From: Sphaerisporangium corydalis
GTDB lineage: Bacteria > Actinomycetota > Actinomycetes > Streptosporangiales > Streptosporangiaceae
Direction: 5' to 3'
DNA: 64,000 bases
Assembly (NCBI RefSeq): GCF_025506355.1
Contig: NZ_JANZYP010000008.1
Coordinates: 1-64,000, forward strand
The notes below the pieces were generated by a model. That model searched no databases. It was not told the origin of the DNA and saw only the letters and a program-made list of their open reading frames with translations. Made by a program: the position numbers and the translations under genes. Numbering within the stretch: the stretch's first letter is position 1; each line of letters starts with the position of its first letter. Below, piece by piece: positions 10,089-19,596 of this stretch.

Positions 10089-12710
10089 GTGGACCTGCCT
10101 ACCTATACCAATATCTGGCGGATTGAGAAGCGGCTCTACAAGCTGTACGACCTCCGGCTGCCGATGCCGCTTCCGATCGTCTGGATCGGTGTGTTCGTGG
10201 GCGTGCTGGTCCCATGGACGATCCTTCTGAAGATCGCGCAGGTCCCGTTCGAGGCGCCCTGGCACGTGCTGTACCTCGTGCCGCCGGGCATCGTGACGTG
10301 GTTGTCGACCCGGCCGGTGATCGAGAGCAAGCGGCTCAACGAGCTGATGCAGTCCCAGCTCCGCTACATCGGCGAGCCGAAGGCCTGGTGCCGCCTGTCG
10401 CCGGTCGAGGAGCCCGACGAGATCACGTTCACCGGCAGGGTGTGGCGCTCGGCCCCGCAGGCCGCGCGGCTGGCGTCCGCCGAGTCGGCGAGGGCGGCGT
10501 CCAAGGCGCGGCGCGGCACCCGGGCCAAGCCCAAGCACACCGCGCCGAGGCGGCGCCCGATGGAGGCGTGGGGTCCCGGGCGGCAACCGCCGTCGGTCAA
10601 GCCGGTGGCGCGCGGCGCGGTCGTGCCCGGCGAGGTGCGCCCGGCGGTGGCCGCCGCCGCGGCGGCCGTCACCTCCCTGCCGCCGGCCGAGGCGCCGGCC
10701 CGCGTGACCGCGCGGCCCCTGGTCGCCTTCGGTGGCGCGGTCGCCCAAACCGCCGAAGCGGCCTCCTCTCCGGCCCTGCCCACCGCCTCACCCGCCTCGT
10801 CCACCTCCCTCCCGTCCACCGGCGCTCCCGGCCGGGCCCTCGGACGTGCCGTCGCGTCCCCGGCGACGCACCCCGACCGGTCCGCCGAGTCCCCGATGTC
10901 GAACCCCGACCGTTCCGTCTCGTCGCCGGCGTCGCTGCCGGACCGCGTCGTCCAGCGTCCGGCGCCCAAGCCGCAGCTCCCGGCCGCCAAGCCGCAGCTC
11001 CCGGTGGCCGCCGAGGCGACGGGTTCGCCCGACGTGCGTGAGCAGGGGGGCACGCCCTCGACGGCCCCCGCGCCGATCGGCACCGAAGCGCTGCGCCGCC
11101 TGCGCAGGCTCGCGGCGTCCGCCGAGCACCGTGGCACCCCCTGCGCCGCCGCCCGCGAAGGCGTGCCGGGCATGAGCGAGGGCGACGTCCCCGGCCCACG
11201 GGCGGCCTCGCCCGGGAGCGGGACGGTCATCCCCGGCCGTCCCCTGGCCGGATCCGCTTCCGAGCGCGCGGCCGCCACACCCGAGCCCACCCTCGGCCCT
11301 CCGAACGCCCCGTCCAGGCCCGAGCCCACACTGGGCGACCCCGTGGGCGAGCCCGCGCGGGCCGAGGCGGGGAGCGGGTCCGTTTCGGGGATCGACGTCC
11401 GCGAGCTGCACCGCAAGGGGCAGCCGCCGCACCCCGCCGCCGCCACCCGGCTGCCCGAGTCCCGCACGGTCTGGCCCCCGGCACGCACACCGTCCGCCGA
11501 GCCGCCGGTCGTCCCGGTGAGGCCCGCGGAGCCGGTGGCGCCGAGCGGCCCGGCCAGGCCGCCGGTCGTTCCGCCGGGCCCGGCGGAGCCGGTCGCGCCG
11601 AGGCCGGTGACTCCTGACGGTCCCGCCGAGCCGGTGGCGCCGAGGACCCCGGTCAGGCCTGCGGCGCGCGAGCAGGCGCCGCCGCTGTCCATCCGCGCCG
11701 TCTCCGCCGCGTCGGGCACGACCGCCGACCCCGCCGCCCCCTCCGTCCCCGTGCCGGTCCCGAGGACCGGCGAGGAGCCGAGGGTGCGCAGGGTCGAGTC
11801 GGTGGTGGGCCGCGACCAGTCAGGTGGCTGGCGCAGGCTGGCGCAGGTGGTGGTCGGCGGCGGCGGTCCGAGCCGCAACGAGGGCATCGAGACCGACGAG
11901 GCGAGGGCGCGCACGGTGCTCACCGGCAGCCGCCGCGTCGTCGTGCTCGGCTGCACCGGCGGCGCGGGCCAGACCACGACGACGCTGATGCTGGGACACA
12001 CCCTCGCCCGCTACCGCGAGGACCGCGTGCTCGCGGTCGACGCCAACACCGGGGACCACACCCTGACCGGCCGCATCCCGGCCGACTCGCCGGAGACGCT
12101 GACCTCGCTGCTGGCCGGCCTGGACGGCGTCAGCGGCTACCTCAGCATGCGGGCGTACACGACGCGCTGCGAGTCGGGCCTTGAGGTCGTCGGTTCCGAC
12201 GCCGACGGCGCGGCGGCGCGCCGGCTCGCCGACCAGGGCCTGTTCTCCGACCAGCGGCTGGCGCAGGCCATGCGGGTGCTCGACCGGCACTACCGGCTGA
12301 TCCTGGTCGACCCGGCCGCGTCGGTGGCGGCCCGCATGCTGCCGTACGCCGACCAGCTCATCCTGGTCGCCCCCGCCAGCGAGGACGCGCCCGACGCGGT
12401 GGCCATGACCTTCGACTGGCTGGACGGTCACGGGTCCACCGAACTGCGCCGCCGGGCGATCATGGTGGTCAACGGCGTGAGCCGGCGGAGCATGGGCGGC
12501 GTCGAGCAGGCGGAGGCGGTGGCCAGGGGCCGGTGCCGCGCCATCGTGCGCATCCCGTGGGAGGACGAACTCGCCCCCGGGCATCCTGGCCCCGCGCAGC
12601 TCACCCATCTCCGGGCCGGAGGCCGCAGGGCGTACGTGGCGCTGGCGGGCGTTGTGGCAAGCGGCCTGGCGGCGGCGAGCCGCCCTAGCGAGGAGGAAGT
12701 GGCCCAGTGA
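10089..12710 (+). CDS. TcpE-like membrane domain fused to a MinD/ParA-like ATPase
   Basis: An 873-residue fusion. Residues 1-120 look like TcpE/PrgI-type conjugation membrane proteins: TYTNIWRIEKRLYKLYDLRL, two hydrophobic segments, then SKRLNELMQSQLRYIGEP. About 430 residues of Pro/Ala/Val-rich linker follow. The C-terminal ~260 residues are a MinD/ParA fold: a loop GCTGGAGQTTTT near residue 620, VLAVDANTGDHTL, and ILVDPAAS. The loop lacks both lysines of the usual deviant Walker A (KGGxGKT), having Thr and Gln instead, so hydrolysis is doubtful. GTG at 10089 follows AGGAGG. It probably positions or regulates the VirB4 motor encoded next. Confidence 0.75.
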   Translation: MDLPTYTNIWRIEKRLYKLYDLRLPMPLPIVWIGVFVGVLVPWTILLKIAQVPFEAPWHVLYLVPPGIVTWLSTRPVIESKRLNELMQSQLRYIGEPKAWCRLSPVEEPDEITFTGRVWRSAPQAARLASAESARAASKARRGTRAKPKHTAPRRRPMEAWGPGRQPPSVKPVARGAVVPGEVRPAVAAAAAAVTSLPPAEAPARVTARPLVAFGGAVAQTAEAASSPALPTASPASSTSLPSTGAPGRALGRAVASPATHPDRSAESPMSNPDRSVSSPASLPDRVVQRPAPKPQLPAAKPQLPVAAEATGSPDVREQGGTPSTAPAPIGTEALRRLRRLAASAEHRGTPCAAAREGVPGMSEGDVPGPRAASPGSGTVIPGRPLAGSASERAAATPEPTLGPPNAPSRPEPTLGDPVGEPARAEAGSGSVSGIDVRELHRKGQPPHPAAATRLPESRTVWPPARTPSAEPPVVPVRPAEPVAPSGPARPPVVPPGPAEPVAPRPVTPDGPAEPVAPRTPVRPAAREQAPPLSIRAVSAASGTTADPAAPSVPVPVPRTGEEPRVRRVESVVGRDQSGGWRRLAQVVVGGGGPSRNEGIETDEARARTVLTGSRRVVVLGCTGGAGQTTTTLMLGHTLARYREDRVLAVDANTGDHTLTGRIPADSPETLTSLLAGLDGVSGYLSMRAYTTRCESGLEVVGSDADGAAARRLADQGLFSDQRLAQAMRVLDRHYRLILVDPAASVAARMLPYADQLILVAPASEDAPDAVAMTFDWLDGHGSTELRRRAIMVVNGVSRRSMGGVEQAEAVARGRCRAIVRIPWEDELAPGHPGPAQLTHLRAGGRRAYVALAGVVASGLAAASRPSEEEVAQ

Positions 12711-12747
12711 CCAGCAAGCGAGCCCGGCGCGGGGAGCGGGCCGGCTG

Positions 12748-15231
12748 ATGGGGAGATCGTCGCGGTCGAGGAGCAGGCTGGCCGTACGCTATTTCGACGA
12801 TCGGATCCTTCTCACCGACTCGTCAGCATGGGCATATTTCCGGCTTCCGACGGTGAGCTATGAGTTCGTCACCGCCGAGGAGCGGGAGTCGCTCGCCACC
12901 AACATCACCATCGCGCTCGCCGCGATCCGCATGATCGACGCCGAGGTGCACCTGCGCGTTGCGCACCGCGCCTACCCCGCCGCCGACTGGGCCCTGGCGC
13001 TCAACTCCACCTCCGACGAGGGGGAGGGCTGGCGCGACTACCTGGAGGACATGTACCGGCACGTCTGGGCGAAGGACTTCTGGAGCAAGGAGGTCTACAT
13101 CGGCGTGCGGCTCGGCCCGCGCGGCGCGCAGCTCGGCACCGGCGTGCTGGCCCAGATGTTCGGGTTCTACCAGCGCGGCGAGAAGACGCTCGGCCTCGAC
13201 GACGACCACGTCCCCGAGAACGAGATCAACAAGTGGACCGAGCAGGCCGAGCGCCTCGGCCGCGCCCTCGGTTCCAGCGCCCTGTACGCCCGGCACGCCT
13301 CGTCCGGCGAGATCGCCTGGCTGTTCCGGCACGCCGCGTCGGGCTCGCTCGGCGACCCGCCGCCGTCGGCGACCCCGTCCAGGCGGTGGGGCAAGGGCGA
13401 GGTGGAGTCCCTGGTCGAGGGCCAGATCCACAACGGCAGGTCGCTGCTGCGCATCGAGCAGCCGTCGGGCGGCTCGTACGTGGCCCACCTGTCGTTCGCG
13501 CGGTTCCCCGACCTGATGCCGTTCCCCGACGGGGAGCCGTGGCTGCACTTCATCGACCAGTTACCGTTTCCGGTGGAGGTCAGCTCGCGGATGCGCTTGA
13601 TCCCTCCGATCAAGGCGAGCAAGGACGTGGCGCGCAAGCTCGCGCACGCCCGTGACATGGACATCCACATCCGTGAGGCCGGCGCGGAGGCGCCCATCGC
13701 CCTGGCCGAGCAGATCGACGCGGCCCGCATGCTGGAGCACGGCATCACCAAGGAGCGCCTGCCCTTCGTGTACGGCTGGCACCGGCTGATCGTCGCCGCG
13801 CCCACCGAGGAGATGTGCGTCCAGCGCGTCGAGGCCGTCGTGGAGCACTACCGCGACATGGGCATCGACATCGTCAACTCGACGGGCGACCAGTTCTCGC
13901 TGTTCTGCGAGTCGCTGCCGGGTGAGCGCGTGCGCGTGAACGCCTACGCCCAGCGGCAGCCGCTGCGCACGATCGCGGGCGGCATGGCCACGGCCACCGT
14001 CGACCTCGGCGACCGCGTCGACGAGAGCGGCGCGGGGTGGGCCGGGCCGTACATCGGGGAGACCCTCGGGCGGGCCCGGTCGATCGTCCACTTCGACCCG
14101 CTGGTCGCGGCCACGAGGAACCGGCCCACGGCCATCGCCATCACCGGCGAGCCCGGCGGCGGCAAGACGACCCTCGCGCTGCTGCTCATCTACCAGATGG
14201 CGCTGCGCGGGGTCACCGTCGCGGTCATCGACCCCAAGGGCGACGCGGAGTCGCTGGTCCAGCTCCTGCAGAGGCGCGGGCGCAAGGCGCGCATCATCCC
14301 GCTGGGGTCGGCGTCCCCCGGCCTGCTCGACCCGTTCTCCTTCGGCGACGACATCGCGGCGAAGAAGACCATGGCGACCGAGACCCTGCGGCTGCTGCTC
14401 CCGCGCATGTCGGAGGAGCGCGAGTCGGCGATGATCCAGGCCGTCTCCACGGTGTCGAACGCGCCGAGCCCGTCGCTCGGGAAGGTCGTCGACCACCTGG
14501 AGCAGGCAGAGGACCCCGCGTCGAGGAACCTCGGCGCGGTGCTCCGCTCGATGGCCGAGATGCACCTCGCCCGGCTGTGCTTCGACGCCTCGGGCGGCGA
14601 GCAGATCGACACCGAGGGGTGGACCACGGTGTTCACGCTCGGCGGGCTGACCCTGCCCGACGTCACCACGGCGCGCGACGACTACTCCTACGAGCAGCGC
14701 CTGTCGGTCGCGCTGCTCTACCTGGTGTCGCAGTTCGCCCGGCGGCTGATGAACGGCCTGGACCGCCGCTCGCCCAAGGCGATCTTCCTGGACGAGGCCT
14801 GGGCGATCACCTCCACGCCCGAGGGCGCCAAGCTCGTGCCCGAGGTCTCGCGCATGGGCCGGTCGAGGAACACCGCGCTGGTGCTGGTCTCCCAGAACGC
14901 GGGCGACCTGCTGAACGAGCAGGTCACCAACTGCCTGTCCTCGGTGTTCGCGTTCCGTTCGACCGAGCGGGTCGAGGTGGACCACGTCATGGCGCTGCTC
15001 GGCGTGGAACCGTCCGAGGAGCACAAGGCCGCGCTGCGCGCGCTGGGCAACGGCGAGTGCATCTTCCGCGATCTGGACGGCCGCGCGGGGCGGATAGGGG
15101 TGGACCTCATCTCCGAGGACCTGCTGCGCTGGCTCGACACCAATCCGACCCACGACAAACCCGGCGAGAGCGTGCATGATCCTCGTGGGCGGGCGAACAG
15201 GCAGGGGACTGCGCAGGAGGTGCGGTCATGA
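12748..15231 (+). CDS. VirB4-family type IV secretion ATPase
   Basis: An 827-residue motor protein of the actinobacterial SCO6880/VirB4-like group. The N-terminal half is the family domain that contacts the membrane channel. The C-terminal half is the RecA-like motor, with Walker A GEPGGGKTT near residue 468, VAVIDPKGD, and Walker B AIFLDEAW near 677. A QNAGDLLN segment typical of the family follows. ATG at 12748 is chosen because GGAGCGGG precedes it; an upstream in-frame ATG at 12652 would overlap the previous gene by 59 bp. It energises substrate transport or pilus-like assembly at the inner face of the membrane. Its stop overlaps the next small ORF (ATGA). Confidence 0.85.
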   Translation: MGRSSRSRSRLAVRYFDDRILLTDSSAWAYFRLPTVSYEFVTAEERESLATNITIALAAIRMIDAEVHLRVAHRAYPAADWALALNSTSDEGEGWRDYLEDMYRHVWAKDFWSKEVYIGVRLGPRGAQLGTGVLAQMFGFYQRGEKTLGLDDDHVPENEINKWTEQAERLGRALGSSALYARHASSGEIAWLFRHAASGSLGDPPPSATPSRRWGKGEVESLVEGQIHNGRSLLRIEQPSGGSYVAHLSFARFPDLMPFPDGEPWLHFIDQLPFPVEVSSRMRLIPPIKASKDVARKLAHARDMDIHIREAGAEAPIALAEQIDAARMLEHGITKERLPFVYGWHRLIVAAPTEEMCVQRVEAVVEHYRDMGIDIVNSTGDQFSLFCESLPGERVRVNAYAQRQPLRTIAGGMATATVDLGDRVDESGAGWAGPYIGETLGRARSIVHFDPLVAATRNRPTAIAITGEPGGGKTTLALLLIYQMALRGVTVAVIDPKGDAESLVQLLQRRGRKARIIPLGSASPGLLDPFSFGDDIAAKKTMATETLRLLLPRMSEERESAMIQAVSTVSNAPSPSLGKVVDHLEQAEDPASRNLGAVLRSMAEMHLARLCFDASGGEQIDTEGWTTVFTLGGLTLPDVTTARDDYSYEQRLSVALLYLVSQFARRLMNGLDRRSPKAIFLDEAWAITSTPEGAKLVPEVSRMGRSRNTALVLVSQNAGDLLNEQVTNCLSSVFAFRSTERVEVDHVMALLGVEPSEEHKAALRALGNGECIFRDLDGRAGRIGVDLISEDLLRWLDTNPTHDKPGESVHDPRGRANRQGTAQEVRS

Positions 15232-15332
15232 GACACCGTGAGGTGGCAGGACCGGAAGGCGGACCACGCGAGGACCACGAGGAGACCGGACCTAGGGCGC
15301 CCGGCGGGCGCGCGAGTGGAGCGAGCGCATGA
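15228..15332 (+). CDS. 34-residue translationally coupled ORF
   Basis: A short ORF that fits exactly between virB4 and the virB6-like gene. ATG 15228 overlaps the virB4 stop (ATGA) and its TGA overlaps the ATG of the next gene (ATGA). A strong ribosome site, AGGAGGT, lies 6 nt upstream. The peptide begins MRHREVAGPEGG and ends GGRASGASA. It is hydrophilic, rich in Gly, Pro, Arg and Glu, with no membrane segment or cysteine. The double coupling says it is translated, but whether the peptide acts or only carries ribosomes to the downstream start cannot be told. No family recognised. Confidence 0.6.
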   Translation: MRHREVAGPEGGPREDHEETGPRAPGGRASGASA

Positions 15333-17776
15333 GACGGTTGCGGCGCAAGGTCATCCTGATCCTCGCGATCCTCGCGAGCGTCCTCGTGGTGCCGATCGCG
15401 CTCTCGCCCACCGTGGCGGGCGCCGCGGGGCCGTGCGACCTGTCGCCCGACCTCGCCCCCGAGATCGTCGGCGGCGGCGTCGACGGCCTGGTCAAGCCGC
15501 CCCTGCCCGACGCCGCGGAGGGCACCACTCCGGTCGACTCTCCCACGCTGCCCCCCGGGGCCGCGACGGCGACCGCCGGCGTGATCACCGCCGACCCGGT
15601 GACCAACTACGACCGGTACGGGATGGCCGGGCAGTTCTGGCACACCTACGGGCTGGGCTGCAACGACGTGGCCGCCGTCCTCGGCAACGCGTGGGCGAAC
15701 ACGGTCTTCTCCTGGGCCAAGGCCATCGACCGCATGACGATCACGACCTACGAGGCCGCGGCCACCGAAGGACCGCTCCAGTCCATCAAGGACGTCGTCG
15801 ACGACATCGTCACCAACCTCGCCAACGCCATGTACTGGCCGTACCTGCGGGTGGTCATCCTGCTCGGGGCCGTCTGGCTGGCATGGTACGGGCTGATCCG
15901 CAAGCGGGCCAGCACGACGGCCGAGGGCGTGATCTGGATGATCCTCGCCGTCACGGTCGCCGTGTGGTTCTTCAGCCGTCCCGGCGACTTCACCGGCCTC
16001 GGCAAGACCGTCACCGACAAGACCGGCGAGATCGTCAACTCCGCCTTCAGCGGGCTGCCGGGCGCCGGTGGCGCGTCCTGCCTGCCGACCAAGGGCCAGA
16101 AGGACGCCAAGCCGGGCCCCGGCGGCTACGGCCAGGCCGGCACCCCGGGGGTCGCCCAGAACGCCGACGCGCTGTGGTCCACCCTCGTCTGCAAGCCCTG
16201 GCTGATGGGCGAGTTCGGCACCGCAGACCCCAACGCCCCCATCGTGCGCACGTTCGGCGCCAAGACGCTCGACCTTCAGGCGAGCGACGTCCAGGAACAG
16301 GCGGCCAGCCAGAAACCGAGCTCGGGGTCGCATCAGGCGAAGTTCGAGGAGGAGGTCGCCAAGCCGCTGGAGAGCACGCCGATGTTCTTCCTCTTCCAGG
16401 GCAAGGACTGGACCAGCCGTCTCGGCATCGCGATCGGCGCCCTGATGGCGGCCATGGTCACCGGCGTGCTGATCTTCCTGGTCGCGGTGTCGCTCATCGC
16501 GCTCAAGATCGGCTTCCTGCTGCTGCTCATCATGGGACCGATATTCCTGCTGATCGGCGTGCATCCCGGGTCCGGGCGCATCATCGCCATGCGCTGGGTC
16601 GAGATGCTGGTCGGCACCCTGCTGAGACAGGCCGTGCTCGCCTTGGTGCTCGGCGTGCTCGTGTACGGCTACGCGCTGATCATCTCCACGAACCTCCCGT
16701 GGGGCATGCAGATCATGTTCATCGCGCTGCTGACGATCGCCGTGTTCTTCTACCGGCGGCCCTTCCAGCACCTGTTCGCGTCCATGGACGGGCACACGCT
16801 CACCACCAGGATGCTCGGCGAGGCCGCCTCGGCGCCGACGCTGTCCAGGGCGGCGAACGCGCTGCCGCCCGTGGCCGCCGCGCGGATGGGCCGCTGGGGT
16901 CTGCGCAAGGCGGAGCCGCTGCTCAACGCTGCGGCCATGGTCGGCGGGGGCGCCGCGGCGGCCTCGGCCGCCGTCGCCCAGGGCAGGGTCAGGGGCGAGG
17001 AGGTCACCCCCGGGGCCACGCAGCAGTCCGGCACCCGCGTGCCGGTGGGCGCTCAACCGGCGCCGCTGGACGCCGACGGGCAGGCGGGCGCGCGCCGCAA
17101 GGCGACCGGGCGCGGCACCGCCGTCCCGAGACCTGGGGCCGCGCCGCCGCTCGACCTGTCCGGACGTCCTGGCGTGCCGCCCGGGCGCCCGGGCGGCACG
17201 GGCCGGGGCGGCGGCGGGGCGCCGGGCCCCCGCCCGGCGGCCCGGTGCGGTTCGGGGACCGGTTCGGGTTCGGGAGGCGGCGGCTGGTTCGGCGGCAGGT
17301 CCGGCGGGGGATGGGCCTCGCGGTCCGGCTCGGGCGGGTCGTCGTCCGGCGGCGGTTCGGGCGGCGGCGCGCGGCGGGAGGGCGCGACGCCCAGGGCCCC
17401 GCGCTCGACGGCCGGCGGGCCACGCGGAGCCTCGGGCGGCCTGTTCGGCGGCTCGTCGGGCCGTTCCTCCGGCGGTTCGTCCGGCGGCTCCTCCGGGAGG
17501 TCGTCGGGCGGTTCGTCCGGCGGGCTGTTCGGCGGCGGCTCCTCCGGCCGATCGTCCGGTGGTTCGTCCGGCCGTTCCTCCGGCGGCTCGCAGAACAGGT
17601 CCTCGAACGGGTCGGGCGAGTCGTCCGGCTCGGGGGGCTCGTTCGGGCGTCCGGCGGGATGGGACAGGTCGGCGTCCGGTGAGGCACCGCCGCTGTGGCT
17701 GCCTCCGCGCTCGGGAGGCGGCCAGGCCGAGGAGTCGCCCTTCTGGCTGCGACCGGCCGACCGCGACAAGGACTGA
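15329..17776 (+). CDS. VirB6/TrbL-like polytopic channel protein with Ser/Gly-rich tail
   Basis: An 815-residue protein with an N-terminal signal-like helix (VILILAILASVLVVPIALS), an extracytoplasmic segment, then membrane helices near residues 170-190 and 205-215 and a cluster at 365-480. These include TGVLIFLVAVSLIALKIGFLLLLIMGPIFLLIG and AVLALVLGVLVYGYALI, the VirB6/TrbL core. The last ~250 residues are Pro/Arg-rich and then an extreme Ser/Gly repeat region (units such as GGSSGRSS). Such proteins form the inner-membrane pore of type IV systems. The tail is unusual in length and composition and may be cytoplasmic or a surface filament; its side is not determinable here. Confidence 0.78.
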   Translation: MRRLRRKVILILAILASVLVVPIALSPTVAGAAGPCDLSPDLAPEIVGGGVDGLVKPPLPDAAEGTTPVDSPTLPPGAATATAGVITADPVTNYDRYGMAGQFWHTYGLGCNDVAAVLGNAWANTVFSWAKAIDRMTITTYEAAATEGPLQSIKDVVDDIVTNLANAMYWPYLRVVILLGAVWLAWYGLIRKRASTTAEGVIWMILAVTVAVWFFSRPGDFTGLGKTVTDKTGEIVNSAFSGLPGAGGASCLPTKGQKDAKPGPGGYGQAGTPGVAQNADALWSTLVCKPWLMGEFGTADPNAPIVRTFGAKTLDLQASDVQEQAASQKPSSGSHQAKFEEEVAKPLESTPMFFLFQGKDWTSRLGIAIGALMAAMVTGVLIFLVAVSLIALKIGFLLLLIMGPIFLLIGVHPGSGRIIAMRWVEMLVGTLLRQAVLALVLGVLVYGYALIISTNLPWGMQIMFIALLTIAVFFYRRPFQHLFASMDGHTLTTRMLGEAASAPTLSRAANALPPVAAARMGRWGLRKAEPLLNAAAMVGGGAAAASAAVAQGRVRGEEVTPGATQQSGTRVPVGAQPAPLDADGQAGARRKATGRGTAVPRPGAAPPLDLSGRPGVPPGRPGGTGRGGGGAPGPRPAARCGSGTGSGSGGGGWFGGRSGGGWASRSGSGGSSSGGGSGGGARREGATPRAPRSTAGGPRGASGGLFGGSSGRSSGGSSGGSSGRSSGGSSGGLFGGGSSGRSSGGSSGRSSGGSQNRSSNGSGESSGSGGSFGRPAGWDRSASGEAPPLWLPPRSGGGQAEESPFWLRPADRDKD

Positions 17777-17778
17777 CG

Positions 17779-18429
17779 ATGATGCAGGTCAACGACCGGC
17801 GAGGGGTCGTCTTCGCCGGGGTGGTGGTCGCGCTGGCGGCCGTCGGCATCTACCTGTCGATGCGGCCCGCGTCCGGTGGCTCCGACGGCGCGGAGCCGCC
17901 GGAGAGGTCGGCGGTGGTCTCGTCGGCGCCCATCGGGCGGCCGTCGTCGTCCCCCGCGCCCTCGATCACGCCCGGCACGTTCGACATCTACGGTTACCTC
18001 CCGCTGTCCAGGGAGCAGATCGCCCAGGCCGCCGACGCGGCGCAGCGGTTCGCCGTCTCCTACGCGACGTTCCGGTACGACGAGGACCCCGCGTCGCTGG
18101 CCGAGCGGCTGAAGGGCTTCACCACGGCGGACCTCGGCACGATCCTCGCGCGGGACGTCACCACGCCCGCGACGGTCGAGCAGAACCGGGCCGACGAGGT
18201 GGTCTCCGCCGGGTCGGCCCGGCTGAAGTCGATCAGGGACATCACCGAAGGGTCGGTCGTGTTCGTGGTCACCGCGACGCAGCACATCACGGCCAAGAGC
18301 GGCCCGCAGGAGCGCAGCGCCGACTACGCGCTCACTCTGACCCAGCTGGGCACCGACTGGAAGGTGTTCGACATGCAGCCCGCTGACGCGGGTCAGGACG
18401 GGGACACCGGCGACGGGACCACTCAGTGA
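17779..18429 (+). CDS. Membrane-anchored VirB8/NTF2-like secretion protein
   Basis: A 216-residue bitopic protein with one N-terminal membrane helix (GVVFAGVVVALAAVGIYLS) and a Ser/Pro linker. A ~150-residue external domain (from about FDIYGYLP to WKVFDMQP) has the alternating helix/sheet look of the NTF2-like fold used by VirB8 and TcpC. No catalytic residues are evident. Two nucleotides separate it from the previous stop and its own stop overlaps the GTG of the next gene, so it is deep in the operon. A second VirB8-like subunit beside TcpC would fit an asymmetric channel scaffold. This is inference from fold pattern and context. Confidence 0.6.
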   Translation: MMQVNDRRGVVFAGVVVALAAVGIYLSMRPASGGSDGAEPPERSAVVSSAPIGRPSSSPAPSITPGTFDIYGYLPLSREQIAQAADAAQRFAVSYATFRYDEDPASLAERLKGFTTADLGTILARDVTTPATVEQNRADEVVSAGSARLKSIRDITEGSVVFVVTATQHITAKSGPQERSADYALTLTQLGTDWKVFDMQPADAGQDGDTGDGTTQ

Positions 18430-19511
18430 GCTCACGTGTGCGCATAGCGCTCCTCATCGGGCTGGCCGGCGTCGTGCTGGTCACCCTGATCATGGCGCCG
18501 ATGCTCATGAGCACGTTCCCCTCGTTCCTCGGCGGCGGCAGCACCGGCGAGGACTGCGGGGACGGGCCGGTCAAGGTCACGAACGTCTCGACCACCGCCC
18601 AGTCCGACATTCCCGCCAACTACCTTGAGCTCTACAAGAAGTGGGGCAAGAAGACCGGCGTGCAGTGGACCGTTCTCGCGGCGGTGGGCAAGCGCGAGAC
18701 CGATCACGGCCGCTCCACCCTCGCTGGGGTGCGAAGCGGGGTGAACTACGCGGGCGCCGCGGGCCCCATGCAGTTCCTGATCAGCACCTGGGGCGGGAAG
18801 GCGAAGATCAAGACCTCGTCCAAGTTCAACGGGTACGCCTCGGACGGGGACGACGACGGCGTGGCCGACGTGTACAACCCGGCCGACGCGATCCTGGGCG
18901 CGGCCAAGATGCTCAAGCGCAACGGCGCCCCCGGCGACCTCAAGCGCGCCCTGTTCGTCTACAACCACGCGATGTGGTACGTCGAGCAGGTGCTGGTGAT
19001 CGCCAGGCGGTACGCCTCCGACGGGACGCTCGAACTGCCCCCGGTGGACGACCCGTCGTGCGACACGCCCATCGTGGAGGCGGCGCCCACCGACATCGTG
19101 CGCAAGATCCTCCAGTACGCCCTGGCCCAGCGCGGCAAGCCGTACCGCTGGGGCGGCACCGGGCCGGACGCCTTCGACTGCTCGGGGATCATCTACATGG
19201 CCTACCGGGCTGCTGGGTTGTCCATCCCGCGCACCACCTTCGGCCAGTTCCCGTTCGGGGCGAAGGTCAAAAAGGGCACCGAGCAGCCGGGTGACCTGGT
19301 GTTCTTCAACGCCGGGCCCGGCACCTCGTCCAACAGCCCGGGGCACGTCGGCATGGTGGTCTCGCCCGGCAAGATGGTCGAGGCCAGGTGCACTCTGTGC
19401 GGTCCCATCAAGATGACGACCTACCGCGACCGGCCCAACATCGTGGGGTACACCAGGCCGCTGCAAAACCCCACTGTTATCGGACAACTCAAACGCCTAG
19501 GTCTTACCTAA
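18426..19511 (+). CDS. VirB1-type bifunctional cell-wall hydrolase (transglycosylase + NlpC/P60)
   Basis: A 361-residue exported enzyme with an N-terminal membrane/signal segment (IALLIGLAGVVLVTLIMAPML). The first domain, about residues 60-200, is a soluble lytic transglycosylase-like fold with KRETDHG (likely catalytic Glu) and AAGPMQFLISTWG. The second, about 225-345, is NlpC/P60 with the catalytic Cys in FDCSGII, the GDLVFF strand and the GHVGMV His. Such pairs open peptidoglycan to let a secretion channel through. GTG 18426 overlaps the previous stop (GTGA). It closes the operon. Confidence 0.88.
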   Translation: MSSRVRIALLIGLAGVVLVTLIMAPMLMSTFPSFLGGGSTGEDCGDGPVKVTNVSTTAQSDIPANYLELYKKWGKKTGVQWTVLAAVGKRETDHGRSTLAGVRSGVNYAGAAGPMQFLISTWGGKAKIKTSSKFNGYASDGDDDGVADVYNPADAILGAAKMLKRNGAPGDLKRALFVYNHAMWYVEQVLVIARRYASDGTLELPPVDDPSCDTPIVEAAPTDIVRKILQYALAQRGKPYRWGGTGPDAFDCSGIIYMAYRAAGLSIPRTTFGQFPFGAKVKKGTEQPGDLVFFNAGPGTSSNSPGHVGMVVSPGKMVEARCTLCGPIKMTTYRDRPNIVGYTRPLQNPTVIGQLKRLGLT

Positions 19512-19596
19512 CAAGATTGGGTTATTCCGGTCGCTTGCCGCATTCTCGAGGAGTCTCTGAGCGATATCGGTGCGGGACTCCTTAGTCTTTACCCGC

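Noticed and set aside
8635-19511. Integrative conjugative element
   Set aside because: No integrase, relaxase, coupling protein or att repeats are visible in the window.
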